Program-made: the position numbers and the translations under genes
Notes under the pieces: model-generated
Told to the model about the DNA's origin: nothing
Database searches by the model: none
The model's input: only the letters and a program-made list of their open reading frames with translations
Assembly: GCA_900114405.1 (NCBI GenBank)
Contig: FOSY01000005.1
Span: 1 to 64,000 of the forward strand
Source: Lachnospiraceae bacterium KH1T2
Lineage (GTDB): Bacteria > Bacillota > Clostridia > Lachnospirales > Lachnospiraceae
Direction of reading: 5' to 3'
DNA: 64,000 nucleotides
In this document: in pieces, positions 46,189 to 55,587 of the stretch
Layout: each line of letters opens with the position of its first letter
How positions within the stretch are numbered: the stretch's first letter is position 1

Positions 46189-46863
46189 TCAGCTTTTTTC
46201 AATATTTTGATTTACCGTACCTGTCTGAACTGCCCATATCGCAAGCTGTGTCCTGTCCCTAAGCTCTAGCTTACTAAGTATAGTGCTTAGAGTATTTCTG
46301 ACTGTTCCTTCAGAAAGATCGAGCTTTGCAGCGATCTCCTTATTCGAATATCCACGTCCTACGAGCACAACTATCTTCATTTCATTCTCACGCAGATTTT
46401 TAGCCATGCTTTCATCAACTTCGATCGCAAGATTTGACTTTGCCATCTGTGAGAAAAGGTTAACAACTTTCGATGTTACTTCCTCGTTGATGATCGCAGT
46501 TCCGTTATAAACCTTTCGTATAGCATTAGACAGCTCTGTCACTGATATTCCTTTCAGTAAATATCCGCTTGCGCCATACTTAAGCGCATCAAATACATAT
46601 TTATCATCATCAAATGTCGTAAGTATGATGATCTTTATTTCAGGATACTGTTCCTTTATTATCTGAGTGCATACCACGCCATCCATTACCGGCATTCTGA
46701 TATCCATCAATATGATATCAGGCTTCTCATTCCTTACGGAACGAATTACTTCCCTTCCATCTGCAACCGCATCCGTGACGCGAAAATCAGGTGTATTTTT
46801 CAAAATGATCAAAAGGCTTTGTCTAAGAAGTTCCTGATCATCTGCTATCAATATATTAATCAT
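46189..46863 (-). CDS. NarL/LuxR-family response regulator
   Basis: A 224-residue regulator: receiver domain (1-120) with DD at 8-9, Asp54 in IILMDIRMP and the Lys in LLKGIS, then a LuxR-type helix-turn-helix (~150-215, RGYSNKEIAAKLDLSEGTVRNTL). It overlaps the kinase gene by 8 bases. A likely target is the adjacent PTS operon. Confidence 0.94.
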   Translation of the reverse strand: MINILIADDQELLRQSLLIILKNTPDFRVTDAVADGREVIRSVRNEKPDIILMDIRMPVMDGVVCTQIIKEQYPEIKIIILTTFDDDKYVFDALKYGASGYLLKGISVTELSNAIRKVYNGTAIINEEVTSKVVNLFSQMAKSNLAIEVDESMAKNLRENEMKIVVLVGRGYSNKEIAAKLDLSEGTVRNTLSTILSKLELRDRTQLAIWAVQTGTVNQNIEKS

Positions 46864-48229
46864 ATTCCGCCTCTTTCTTACTCTGCTCTTCCTCGCCTGA
46901 TCCCCATCTTATCGGAACCGAAGCATTTATGGTAAATCCATCCGAACCTTCATACTCAAGTTTTCCATTTAACAAAGCAAGTCTCTCTTCCATGTGATGA
47001 AGCCCGAAGCCTTTATGTATCTTACTGCATCCGATGCCATTGTCCTTGATACGAATATTTAAGAGATCATTTACCCTTGTTATATTAATAAAGATTTCAG
47101 TAGCTTTACCATGCCGGATCGCATTTGTAACACCTTCCTGAACTATCCTGTATATAGCCTCTTCCTCATCTGTGCTGAAATTGACCAATGAAGCATCGCA
47201 CTCAAACTTTATGCTTATCCCTGTAGAGCGCTGTGTCTCATCTATTATCTTTAAGAGAGCATCTTTTAATTCCATCCTCTCAAGTGCATCAGGTCTGAGT
47301 GCTTTTACCGACTGCCTTACGTCTGTGATTCCCTGCCTTGCAACTTCCTCTATTGCCTTCAGCTGCTCCTTTGTGGCATCCGGTGCGATATCCATGAGCA
47401 TTATACATGCTTCTATACCTGTGACTATACCCGTCAGAGCATGCCCTAAGGTATCATGTATCTCCTGTGCAAAACGGTTTCTCTCTCTTGTCTCTGCGGC
47501 TCTTACTGACTCCTCTGTATATGCTTCAAGCTGTTTATTAGCTTTTTCAAGCCGACTGTTTACCTCTGAGAGCTCCTCATAAAGCATTGATATTCTCTCT
47601 TTTTCACTCATCTGTTCAAGCGTCAGAAAAACCATATACATGATAAATGCAAATACATTCAAAAGAAACATTATATTTATCGCACCCGTGAGCATAGTCT
47701 CTACATCATATCTATAGTATGACCAGATAGTTTTTATAGAGAGCACGTTCATGTAACTTGCAGGAAGAGAGCTATTAAGCACCAGGTCATAACACGCCAA
47801 TCCCATGATATAGAAAAGCTTCTTTTTCCAATCTATCCGGTTTCTCATCACATCTGCCAAGATCAGCAGTACCATTCCCGTATATGAAAATCCTGAAAAA
47901 AAGCATATTCCAAAGCACGCCATTATCTCAAGCCAAAGTTTAACTATAAGCTCTATATGATTATGACATTCTATCGAAAGAAGTGAAAGCAATGAAATAT
48001 ACAGCAGAATGACGATCAGCGGGATCTTCCAATAAGGCATTCTCAGATGAAATTTCGTTATCAGCTCAAAAACATTTCCCTCAATTATAAAACCATGGAT
48101 CGCATGTGCCGTAACCATAGTATTAAAGAGCACGACTATGCCGTTAAAGATAAGCATAAATCTAAAGAGCTGATATGATACCGTATCGATGCTGTTTTCA
48201 TACGAACTTATTTTACCGTTCTCTGTCAT
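46856..48229 (-). CDS. HisKA_3-type sensor histidine kinase
   Basis: About 457 residues. The first ~210 residues are multispan membrane with short loops, so the protein lacks a sizeable external sensor. Then a coiled coil (~210-245), the HisKA_3 dimerisation domain with NRFAQEIHDTLGHALTGIV, and an ATPase domain with NAIRHGKA and DNGIGC. The binding protein encoded just upstream is a plausible ligand-sensing partner, as in XylFII-LytS of clostridia. ATG at 48229 chosen with AGGTGG upstream; a GTG at 48241 overlaps the preceding gene. Confidence 0.9.
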   Translation of the reverse strand: MTENGKISSYENSIDTVSYQLFRFMLIFNGIVVLFNTMVTAHAIHGFIIEGNVFELITKFHLRMPYWKIPLIVILLYISLLSLLSIECHNHIELIVKLWLEIMACFGICFFSGFSYTGMVLLILADVMRNRIDWKKKLFYIMGLACYDLVLNSSLPASYMNVLSIKTIWSYYRYDVETMLTGAINIMFLLNVFAFIMYMVFLTLEQMSEKERISMLYEELSEVNSRLEKANKQLEAYTEESVRAAETRERNRFAQEIHDTLGHALTGIVTGIEACIMLMDIAPDATKEQLKAIEEVARQGITDVRQSVKALRPDALERMELKDALLKIIDETQRSTGISIKFECDASLVNFSTDEEEAIYRIVQEGVTNAIRHGKATEIFINITRVNDLLNIRIKDNGIGCSKIHKGFGLHHMEERLALLNGKLEYEGSDGFTINASVPIRWGSGEEEQSKKEAEYD

Positions 48230-48231
48230 AC

Positions 48232-49245
48232 TTACTGCCACCTGTCTATCGTATATGCTGAAACATTATTCTCTGTTACAAGCTGTATCGGAACAAGCAC
48301 TTCTTTCTCAACCACTCTTCCATCAAGCAGATCATACAAAGCATCCGCCGCCATTGTTCCAAGCTTTGTCGGGAACTGTGCCGCTGACGCCTGCATCATT
48401 CCTTCATTTATAAGCACCTTTGCATCCGGCGACGCATCTACTCCATACAGATCGATGTCATCTAACATTCCATTTTTCTGCAATGCAGCAGCCGCACCCA
48501 TAGCAGCGAAATCATTCAGGCAAAATACTGCATCAAATTGAACTTTGTCTTCTATCAATTTCTCCATTGCAGGCAATGCAATTTCATACTGCCCCTCACA
48601 CGGAACCTTCTCGACTATCTCAGCATCGCTGTCTTTACTCACTTCATCGATAAATCCCCTGACTCTTTCCCTTCCGGAAATTGCTTCATCATGCGTCAAT
48701 ACTACGATCTTTGACTTTGATGTGTGCGTTTTAAGGTAGTAATTTCCTATCATCCTGCCCGCATCATAATTGTCTGAAATGATTGTCGCATCTGCCAGAT
48801 CAGGGCTTTCAAGCTCTGTATCTACTATGATTATCTTCACACCCTTCGCTTTCGCTTCTTTCAAAATATCCGTAAGCGACTGAGCATTTACCGGTGTGAG
48901 TACCAACGCATCTATCCCCATATCAAGCATCTCTTTGATCTGAGTCTGCTGCCTTTCAACACTTAGCGCCGGATCTCTTAAAACTATCCTGTCTCCCTGT
49001 GCTTCAACCCTATGACTTATCTGCTCATTTACAATTTCATAAAATTCATTATTCATTGTCATGTAAGTGATGCCTATAAGATGAGACTTCTCCTGCTGAT
49101 TTGCCGAAAAATCCGGCTTAAATATCAAATACAGCAAGCATGCTGCTACACATAAAACTATCAAAAAAATCTCTATCAAATGAATCTTGTGAATGTAACT
49201 CTGAACTGAATCACTGTCATCAGTCGGTCTTTTTGTAAACGCCAT
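48232..49245 (-). CDS. periplasmic-binding-protein-like sugar sensor (RbsB/XylF type)
   Basis: A 337-residue protein with a single N-terminal membrane anchor (~24-42) and a Peripla_BP_4 sugar-binding domain: ALVLTPVNAQSL, VDTELESPDLADATI, DNYDAGRMIGNYY, NDFAAMGAAAAL. It has no lipobox, so it stays tethered at the outer face. First gene of the cassette binding protein-kinase-regulator-binding protein, without transporter genes, which points to a sensory role with the kinase. RBS AGAGGGAGA. Confidence 0.85.
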   Translation of the reverse strand: MAFTKRPTDDSDSVQSYIHKIHLIEIFLIVLCVAACLLYLIFKPDFSANQQEKSHLIGITYMTMNNEFYEIVNEQISHRVEAQGDRIVLRDPALSVERQQTQIKEMLDMGIDALVLTPVNAQSLTDILKEAKAKGVKIIIVDTELESPDLADATIISDNYDAGRMIGNYYLKTHTSKSKIVVLTHDEAISGRERVRGFIDEVSKDSDAEIVEKVPCEGQYEIALPAMEKLIEDKVQFDAVFCLNDFAAMGAAAALQKNGMLDDIDLYGVDASPDAKVLINEGMMQASAAQFPTKLGTMAADALYDLLDGRVVEKEVLVPIQLVTENNVSAYTIDRWQ

Positions 49246-49340
49246 GAATCTCCCTCTTTTTCCTGACTTTTTTCAACATGTCATATTCTACAACCATTAA
49301 AAAAAGTTGTCATTAAATTTTTGATATTTTTTTAACGCAA

Positions 49341-49376
49341 ATGCCCACCCCTATGAAAATCCATAAAGGTGGGCAT
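49341..49376 (-). terminator. terminator-like hairpin after the glycerophosphodiesterase gene
   Basis: ATGCCCACC and GGTGGGCAT form a 9-bp stem with an 18-base loop. On the minus strand the tail is TTGCGTTAAAA, a weak T-run; the hairpin may protect the transcript end or terminate inefficiently. Confidence 0.55.
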
Positions 49377-49431
49377 CTTTGTAAAGCGGACATTCGCACT
49401 CTGCGTTCAAATCTCTGCTATAAGCATATGA

Positions 49432-51315
49432 TCAGAAAATCTCACTAAAAAATTTACCATATCCTGAAAAAACATCCAGTTCGTATAAATACATTTCGAC
49501 CAATTTCTGATATTTTCCACTGTGTATCTGTGAAAGCTCTTTTCTTAGCAGGGACGGATAATCTGTAATGATCGCGTCTGCTCCAAGTAAGATCATCTTC
49601 TCCATTGAATCTTTATCGTTAACAGTCCACACAAAGACTTTCTGATCCCGTTTTTCGGCCTCTGTCATAAATTTTTCATTCACGGTCGTTTCTTCTACAG
49701 TATAAGCTGACGCACTTGTTTCAGGATAGAGCAGATTAAAAGGTATTATGAAACTTACAAAAAGCCGCCTGCCTTCTACTTTGATTCCTTCATCCTCAAA
49801 TCCAAGTTCCTGTCTTCCTTCAATCTTCTCTACAACATTCAGGTCAAGCGTATGGATAATATGACCATTTTGTAAAATATCACGACCATACTCCGAAACA
49901 AAATTATCTACCATATCCGGTGAATCCTTACGATTTGTCTTGATCTCTATCAACAGCTTTTGGTCATGTGCATCCGCGAAATCCAGCAGTTCATCAAGGC
50001 TTACCAGGTTAGCAGTATATCCGTTTTCCGAAGCTTTAAGTGCTGTAAGCTCGTCTAATGTAAGATCATGTGCTGTCTTCTTAACTCCGCAAAGCTTTTT
50101 CAGATTTGCGTCATGCAAAACTATGAATTTTTTGTCCTTGGTCTCCTGAATATCTATCTCTATATAATCCGGGTGTGATGAATTCATAGTAGCTGCTATT
50201 GCCGGAATAGTATTTTGAACTCCGTTTTTTCCATCATTTCCTCTATGTGAAATAACACATGTATCAACATCTTTAACAATATTTATAAATTCTATGCTGT
50301 GCCCTACTATGAACACACAATATATTATAGCTATGATTCCTGCAATTATACGGTATTTCACAGTTCGCGCAAATCTCATATAGGGGCTGAGCTTAATATC
50401 GGATGTCTTATCATACTCAAGCGATTTCTCAGGTATAACTGAGAAAAACATTATCACGCTTATCCTTATCAGGAAAAATACTGAGAACATTTTTATCAAT
50501 GAGATGATTACTATAGCGCTATAATATGGTATCTCTCCGCTAAGCCCATCAAATAAGCCTTGAGAAAAGCAGCATACTGCATTAAATATAATGATAGATG
50601 CACAAGCGAATACGCTGAGCAGCGCAAGCCGGAAAAACATATGCCGCTTCCTGCCACTTGTAAGAACAGCACTTTTTGCAAATGCTTCTTTCAGCGGCAT
50701 GTACTCAAGTACCACCAGCGGAAGTGTGTATATATATTTCAATGCGAGATAGCACATATAAATCTCAAAAAGCAATAAAGGAACTGCATAATACCAGGTA
50801 TCCATAAGGAAACTCCTTATAAATTCCGGTATCGTGACCTTGCTAAAGACCGGTGCATGATATATCATCCCCGCTGCCGGCATTATAAACAAAAAGTAAA
50901 ACGCCAGCTGCGGAACAGAATTCCAATGTGTATTTATCAAAACCTTGCAGGACTTTTTCAAAATACCTCGAACGCTATCCGTATCATGATATATCTCCCT
51001 TATACCCGTAAGTATCAGAATAAATTGAAAAAATGCTGAAAACAACAATACTCCGATTATTCCGAGCAGCAAAAGCAACGCTATAGGATGATGCCTGAAC
51101 ATATATAAGGTATTATATGAAATATATGGGATTCCGGACTTTTTCATTACAAATCCTGCCATCCATGTACATATAGGAAGGCATATCTGCATCGTGAAAA
51201 AGCCTGACGCCATAAACAGCAGGTAATAACTCACCCACCTTCTGCTGTATTCCTTTGCGTATCTGTTAAAAAGCTGTCTTGTTGACAGGTCCGATTTTTT
51301 TGTAATAATATTCAT
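49432..51315 (-). CDS. membrane glycerophosphodiester phosphodiesterase
   Basis: A 627-residue protein with an N-terminal membrane domain of ~8 spans (residues ~1-345, GPDPase_memb type) and a C-terminal GDPD domain. The catalytic signature is intact: HRG...N (VISHRGNDGKNGVQNT), EIDIQETKD and the second His in VLHDANL, plus LLIEIKTN and VFVWTVND. It hydrolyses glycerophosphodiesters or related lipoteichoic acid or lipid head-group material outside the membrane. Preceded four bases upstream by a tiny lysine-rich frame. Confidence 0.92.
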   Translation of the reverse strand: MNIITKKSDLSTRQLFNRYAKEYSRRWVSYYLLFMASGFFTMQICLPICTWMAGFVMKKSGIPYISYNTLYMFRHHPIALLLLLGIIGVLLFSAFFQFILILTGIREIYHDTDSVRGILKKSCKVLINTHWNSVPQLAFYFLFIMPAAGMIYHAPVFSKVTIPEFIRSFLMDTWYYAVPLLLFEIYMCYLALKYIYTLPLVVLEYMPLKEAFAKSAVLTSGRKRHMFFRLALLSVFACASIIIFNAVCCFSQGLFDGLSGEIPYYSAIVIISLIKMFSVFFLIRISVIMFFSVIPEKSLEYDKTSDIKLSPYMRFARTVKYRIIAGIIAIIYCVFIVGHSIEFINIVKDVDTCVISHRGNDGKNGVQNTIPAIAATMNSSHPDYIEIDIQETKDKKFIVLHDANLKKLCGVKKTAHDLTLDELTALKASENGYTANLVSLDELLDFADAHDQKLLIEIKTNRKDSPDMVDNFVSEYGRDILQNGHIIHTLDLNVVEKIEGRQELGFEDEGIKVEGRRLFVSFIIPFNLLYPETSASAYTVEETTVNEKFMTEAEKRDQKVFVWTVNDKDSMEKMILLGADAIITDYPSLLRKELSQIHSGKYQKLVEMYLYELDVFSGYGKFFSEIF

Positions 51316-51319
51316 TACC

Positions 51320-51466
51320 CTATCTCTCTTCCCTGTCTTTAAGTATCATCGACCTGATTGCCTTTGCCAATGCTTCATCCGGTGCAGTTTTTAATTTGCT
51401 TTCTTTCGATTCTGTCTTTATTAACTTTTTTTCTTTATTTATTTTTTTATTATTTGCCTTTTCCAT
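51320..51466 (-). CDS. small lysine-rich protein (48 aa), uncertain
   Basis: The plausible start is the ATG at 51466 (MEKANNKKINKEKKLIKT...), giving 48 residues, ending five bases before the glycerophosphodiesterase ATG. It is very basic, predicted helical, and follows the strong terminator at 51530-51570. There is no clear RBS. The arrangement suggests a co-transcribed small protein or a leader frame, but the coding potential is weak. Confidence 0.35.
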   Translation of the reverse strand: MEKANNKKINKEKKLIKTESKESKLKTAPDEALAKAIRSMILKDREER

Positions 51467-51529
51467 AGATATTAATGATAACACTTTTGATGAAGTCAGA
51501 AAATAGCAGAAATTTTCTCGAATGCAGCA

Positions 51530-51570
51530 AAAAAGTGCCAATGGCAGCATTTCTGCCATTGACACATTTT
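51530..51570 (-). terminator. terminator of the GGDEF/EAL gene
   Basis: On the minus strand GTGTCAATGGCAG-AAATG-CTGCCATTGGCAC followed by TTTTTT. Confidence 0.94.
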
Positions 51571-51581
51571 AAAATGAGCTT

Positions 51582-54500
51582 TTACATATAATCTACTTTA
51601 GGAAGGAAGATAGCATAAAAAACTTTTCCATGGTAGCCGTTATCAACCAGACGCGCATAGGCATAGATCCATAATTCCCTGCCATCCAGAGTTTTGATTC
51701 TAAAACATTTGTACATGTTTTTCTCTTCGCTGTATATCTGATCGTTGATACCTTTTTCTACCACTCTAGAATCTTTCTCGCTTACGATTCCCTTGAAACT
51801 ATTATTTGAATAGTGTATAAGTTCATCAAAATTATTGCATCCGCACATTTTGATAAGTTCATCGTTTGCAAATAATATCTTTCCGCTTTCATCCGCCTGA
51901 TATACCAGAATCGCTCCGGGAACATTTGTAGAAATATCCTGCATAGTAAATCCCAAACGTGTTCTCTTCTGCTCCTTCATCTCAGGTTTATATATCTGAC
52001 ATCCATGTTTTCCATGTAGCTTAACGGAATAAAGTGCTGTATCAGCTTTTCTGAATAACGTCCTCGAATTCGCCGCATGCTCCGGATAAGATGCATAGCC
52101 GATAGAGATCGTGAATCGATATTCCTTTCCATCGAAGCAGAATTTCTGATCTTTTTTTGAAAGCTCACGTATGAGCGGCTTTGCCTCACTTGAGCTTTTA
52201 TTTTTTATCAAAACTATAAACTCATCTCCGCCATTTCTTCCGATCACAGCATTGTCATTAAAAATACGCTTTAAGCTCATAGCAAGATGTTTGAGTGTTT
52301 CATCGCCTATATCGTGCCCGTAAAGATCATTCATAAACTTAAAGTCATCAATGTCTATCGTAAGCATTGTATAAGGACGATCCGGATATTTAGTAAGATA
52401 CTCTTCAAGCTTTATATCAAGTCCATGTCTATTATAAAGACCTGTAAGTGCATCTTTCATGCTCATATTATCAAGCTGATTCATAAGCTTGCTGTTAAGC
52501 ATTCTGAATGATATGAAATAAGACACTGTTTCAAGGACCTTAAAAGTATCCATCTCATCATTAAGTTCATAGTTGATCGCACATAGATACCCAAGCAAAT
52601 TGTCTTTATTATGCAATGGTATCGCAAACATTCTGCGAAGTCCTGTTTTCCTCATGAAGAAGAATGAGCCTAAATCTATCTTTCTCGCCTCATCAAGATT
52701 CCTTATATGGATAACTCCGGTATTTTTATTCATAAACTTAGTGAAGAGATTACCGAGTTTTTCAAAACTCATCTTCTGCATCATTTTCCTGATAGGGATT
52801 ATGCCATCCTTGCACCACTCAAATACATTACCGATCTCAAGTCCATTCTTTTCCATTATCAAGATCCGGTCAGGATGAATTATAGATCCCATCTCTTGCA
52901 TGACTCTGCGCATATTTATCTGATACTCGCCATCAGCATTCAGGAGCTTTGTTATCCTGATTATCGCGTCATCCGTCGAAGAATTTCTGGCAAGAAGCTC
53001 TCTTTCAATTTTAAGACTTAAATTATCACAGATACTTTGACAATCCTCAGATGTTTTTATCGCCCTTATCACGATAAGCAGTGCATCTGCTCCCGTAATA
53101 TCATCATGCGCAAGATGACGTAAGTAAGCATTTATTATAATTCCATCTTTATCTACTTTTGTAGAAATTTCCCAATTTCCGGTCTCGATACATTTCTTTG
53201 CACTTAAAACCAGCCCTCCGCCTTCTTCTAACGAAAGCGCTTTTATAAAGATCTTACTACTTCTGATATCTGCACCATAGATATCGTTCAATACTTTCTT
53301 ATATTTTTCATTTGCCCTGAGTACATAAAACTTATCATCTAAAAATTCCAGAATACCGGCGCTTAAACCTGTAAAGTACTCATCTACCTCTGTACCAAAA
53401 TCACCATTAATTTCTATGTCATGCAGACTTGTCCTGCTTATCTTTTCATAGTACTCTGACTGCTCTCTGTCTTCTCTGCCAAGAATCCCCTTCTTCTCGA
53501 TCACCACATCAAGAGATTTAGGCTCAGTATAGTAAAACCCCTGAACTTTATCGCAGCCGATCTCTCTTAAAAAATCAAGCTGCTTTTCTGTTTCTACTCC
53601 TTCTGCAAGTATATCGATTCCGAGCTCCTCTGCGAGATTGACAACGTTCTTCATTATAAGCGAGCTCTTGCTATCCTCAGAAAAACCGATCATAAAGTTC
53701 ATGTCAAGCTTTATCAAGTCGAAGTCATAGTCCTGCAGGACATTTAATGAAGAATATCCGCTTCCGAAATCATCCATCCAAACCTGTATTCCCGCTTCAT
53801 GGAATTTTTCTATCTGATCTTTTATGAACTTAGGGTCCATTCCATTAACGGATTCCGTGATCTCTATCCGCAAAAGACTTGGCTCTACACATGCGTCTTC
53901 AAGTCTTTTGATAACTTCTGCTGCCATATCGCAATATTCAAAATCATATCTTGAAATATTGACAGAGACAGGTACAAGACTAAGCCCTGCATCTCTCTTC
54001 TTTTTCAGATCCTCGATGACACGATCGACCATATAGAGATCTATCTTGTAAAGAAGCTTTGCATCCTCAAGTACCGGTATAAATTTTGCCGGTTCAAGCT
54101 TCCCTTTATCCGGGTCTATCCATCGTGCAAGTGCTTCCTCCTCACACACTTCCCCATTAACAGCTCTGACTATTGGCTGATAATAGGCAATTATCCATCT
54201 CTCATTCACAGCCTGCTCTATATTATTTAATATATAGTTTTTTGCCTCTATGCGATTCTGCATCGCTTCATCAAAGTAATAATATTTCGAAACGTAGACA
54301 GAGCGTTCATGATCGCATGCAATCTTTGCTCTGTCGCATGCCATTCCCGGAGTTATATTATCACCTTTGTTTACATATATTCCCACTCTTACAGGAAGTG
54401 ATCTGTCATTATTTGCATGCTTTAATTCTTCAAACAGTTCTTCGAGTTCATCCTGTATTCCATCAGCGTCCGCAAATGCATAAAAATGATCTTCTCCAAA

Positions 54501-54794
54501 TCTTGAACAGCTTTTCTCCCCAAAATGCCCTTTCAAAATCTCTGCAAATGCAATAAGAAGATTATTTCCTTCATCGATTCCATACTTGCCATTATATGAC
54601 TTCATTCCATTCAGATCGAATGCCAGCATTGCAATCCGTTTTCCTTCTCTTTGGAATATATTTTTCTCAGCCAAAGAAAGTTCCAAAAAGTATGACATAA
54701 CAGGAAAACCGGTCAAAAAGTCAAAGAAATCCCTTGAATTGACCGATTTTTTTTCTGATATTAAGTTTTCAATAATAGCATCGCATTTATTCAT
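51582..54794 (-). CDS. GGDEF-EAL-GAF-GGDEF-PAS c-di-GMP protein
   Basis: About 1070 residues, no membrane segment. Order: a degenerate GGDEF (~10-170, RFGEDHF in place of GGDEF), an EAL domain (~195-430) with EALARW, SVNISRYDF, EITES, DDFGSGYSS, IKLDMNF, EGVET and QGFYYTEP intact, a PAS-like region (~460-580), a GAF-like region (~620-770), a second GGDEF with intact GRNGGDEF (~785-940), and a C-terminal PAS (~950-1060, GAILVYQADESGKILFAND). Both making and breaking of c-di-GMP are therefore possible. The ATG at 54794 has GGAAG upstream; a GTG at 54836 is an alternative. Confidence 0.9.
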   Translation of the reverse strand: MNKCDAIIENLISEKKSVNSRDFFDFLTGFPVMSYFLELSLAEKNIFQREGKRIAMLAFDLNGMKSYNGKYGIDEGNNLLIAFAEILKGHFGEKSCSRFGEDHFYAFADADGIQDELEELFEELKHANNDRSLPVRVGIYVNKGDNITPGMACDRAKIACDHERSVYVSKYYYFDEAMQNRIEAKNYILNNIEQAVNERWIIAYYQPIVRAVNGEVCEEEALARWIDPDKGKLEPAKFIPVLEDAKLLYKIDLYMVDRVIEDLKKKRDAGLSLVPVSVNISRYDFEYCDMAAEVIKRLEDACVEPSLLRIEITESVNGMDPKFIKDQIEKFHEAGIQVWMDDFGSGYSSLNVLQDYDFDLIKLDMNFMIGFSEDSKSSLIMKNVVNLAEELGIDILAEGVETEKQLDFLREIGCDKVQGFYYTEPKSLDVVIEKKGILGREDREQSEYYEKISRTSLHDIEINGDFGTEVDEYFTGLSAGILEFLDDKFYVLRANEKYKKVLNDIYGADIRSSKIFIKALSLEEGGGLVLSAKKCIETGNWEISTKVDKDGIIINAYLRHLAHDDITGADALLIVIRAIKTSEDCQSICDNLSLKIERELLARNSSTDDAIIRITKLLNADGEYQINMRRVMQEMGSIIHPDRILIMEKNGLEIGNVFEWCKDGIIPIRKMMQKMSFEKLGNLFTKFMNKNTGVIHIRNLDEARKIDLGSFFFMRKTGLRRMFAIPLHNKDNLLGYLCAINYELNDEMDTFKVLETVSYFISFRMLNSKLMNQLDNMSMKDALTGLYNRHGLDIKLEEYLTKYPDRPYTMLTIDIDDFKFMNDLYGHDIGDETLKHLAMSLKRIFNDNAVIGRNGGDEFIVLIKNKSSSEAKPLIRELSKKDQKFCFDGKEYRFTISIGYASYPEHAANSRTLFRKADTALYSVKLHGKHGCQIYKPEMKEQKRTRLGFTMQDISTNVPGAILVYQADESGKILFANDELIKMCGCNNFDELIHYSNNSFKGIVSEKDSRVVEKGINDQIYSEEKNMYKCFRIKTLDGRELWIYAYARLVDNGYHGKVFYAIFLPKVDYM

Positions 54795-54993
54795 TGAAAA
54801 ACTTCCTGCTTCATAACAAATCTTGTTACTATTCACTCGCTATCAGCTCGTTCCAGTAACGACTTCGTGCATTTATAAAATTCGCCTGCAGCGAAAATAC
54901 TCTCACACCAATACCATTTTCTTGCACAGTCAGCGGCACAGCACTTTCTGCATTCTTTGAACTGTAACAAAATTTCAACATATCTCACACTTT

Positions 54994-55020
54994 TTATCGG
55001 TTTTTTTCACGTATACATTA
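54994..55020 (-). promoter_or_regulatory. sigma-28-like promoter upstream of the GGDEF/EAL gene
   Basis: On the minus strand TAAT (55017-55020), 15 bases, ACCGATAA (54994-55001): the -10 matches GCCGATAA in seven of eight positions with the exact consensus spacing. About 200 bases before the start codon. Confidence 0.4.
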
Positions 55021-55039
55021 TAATAATTTTATATAAATT

Positions 55040-55165
55040 TTATTTTATACAAAAGATATTCTTCTCAGGGACTCCCATTTCTTTCAATGCTATAATCTGC
55101 CTGTCCTCATTCTGTTCTGTAGTTGAAATCCTCGCATACCCATAAATTTTCTGCGTTCCTTCCAT
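55040..55165 (-). pseudogene. truncated serine recombinase (resolvase) N-terminus
   Basis: A 41-codon frame behind a perfect AAAGGAGG reads MEGTQKIYGYARISTTEQ, then a helix with NEDRQIIALKEMGVPEKNIF, and stops. This is the start of a serine resolvase/invertase catalytic domain with the catalytic Ser in YARIS. Full-length enzymes are ~180-200 residues or more, and no continuation was found downstream in any frame. It is a relic of a mobile element or plasmid-type resolvase, next to the toxin-antitoxin pair. Confidence 0.8.
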
Positions 55166-55189
55166 CTGTTCCTCCTTTCGCAAAGCAAC

Positions 55190-55227
55190 AAAAAAAGCAA
55201 TCAAGATTATTCTCTCGATTGCTTTTA
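55190..55227 (-). terminator. terminator of the toxin-antitoxin operon
   Basis: On the minus strand AAAGCAATCGAGAG...TTGATTGCTTT followed by TTTTG. Confidence 0.88.
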
Positions 55228-55250
55228 AGCATAATTATAAAATTACTCTA

Positions 55251-55586
55251 TTATTTTGCTAATACATTTGTTACAAAAGGAAATCTTACTACAAGGTCTT
55301 TATCCATCTCCATCATCATCAAAAGCCTACTTGCTGCTCCCGAAGGGCGATTAGTTCCTGCCTCCCAAGCCTCAACCGTCTTATCTGAAACACCCATATA
55401 ACTTGCAAATGATTTCTGAGACATTCCAGTAGAGTTTCTTATTTTCTTTACTTCATCAGCCATATACTGCTTTACAGGTTCTACCGTGACCTTATGTCTT
55501 TTAAGTATGGGCTTTTCGCTGCTCGCATCTTCCAATGCTTCGTTCAAACCTGCCATAATGCTTGAAAAAACGCTGTTATCACTCAT
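55251..55586 (-). CDS. HigA-like antitoxin, XRE-family HTH
   Basis: A 111-residue protein with an Xre-type helix-turn-helix in its C-terminal half (IRNSTGMSQKSFASYMGVSDKTVEAWEAG) and a helical N-terminus, as in HigA/antitoxin proteins that follow their toxin gene. The ATG at 55586 has GGAGG, which overlaps the end of the toxin gene. It should neutralise the toxin and repress the operon by binding the palindrome at 55957-55971. Confidence 0.88.
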   Translation of the reverse strand: MSDNSVFSSIMAGLNEALEDASSEKPILKRHKVTVEPVKQYMADEVKKIRNSTGMSQKSFASYMGVSDKTVEAWEAGTNRPSGAASRLLMMMEMDKDLVVRFPFVTNVLAK

Positions 55587-55587
55587 T

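Noticed and set aside
54837..54990. Minus-strand frames in the leader of the GGDEF/EAL gene
   Set aside because: Short, no RBS and no family resemblance; treated as untranslated leader.
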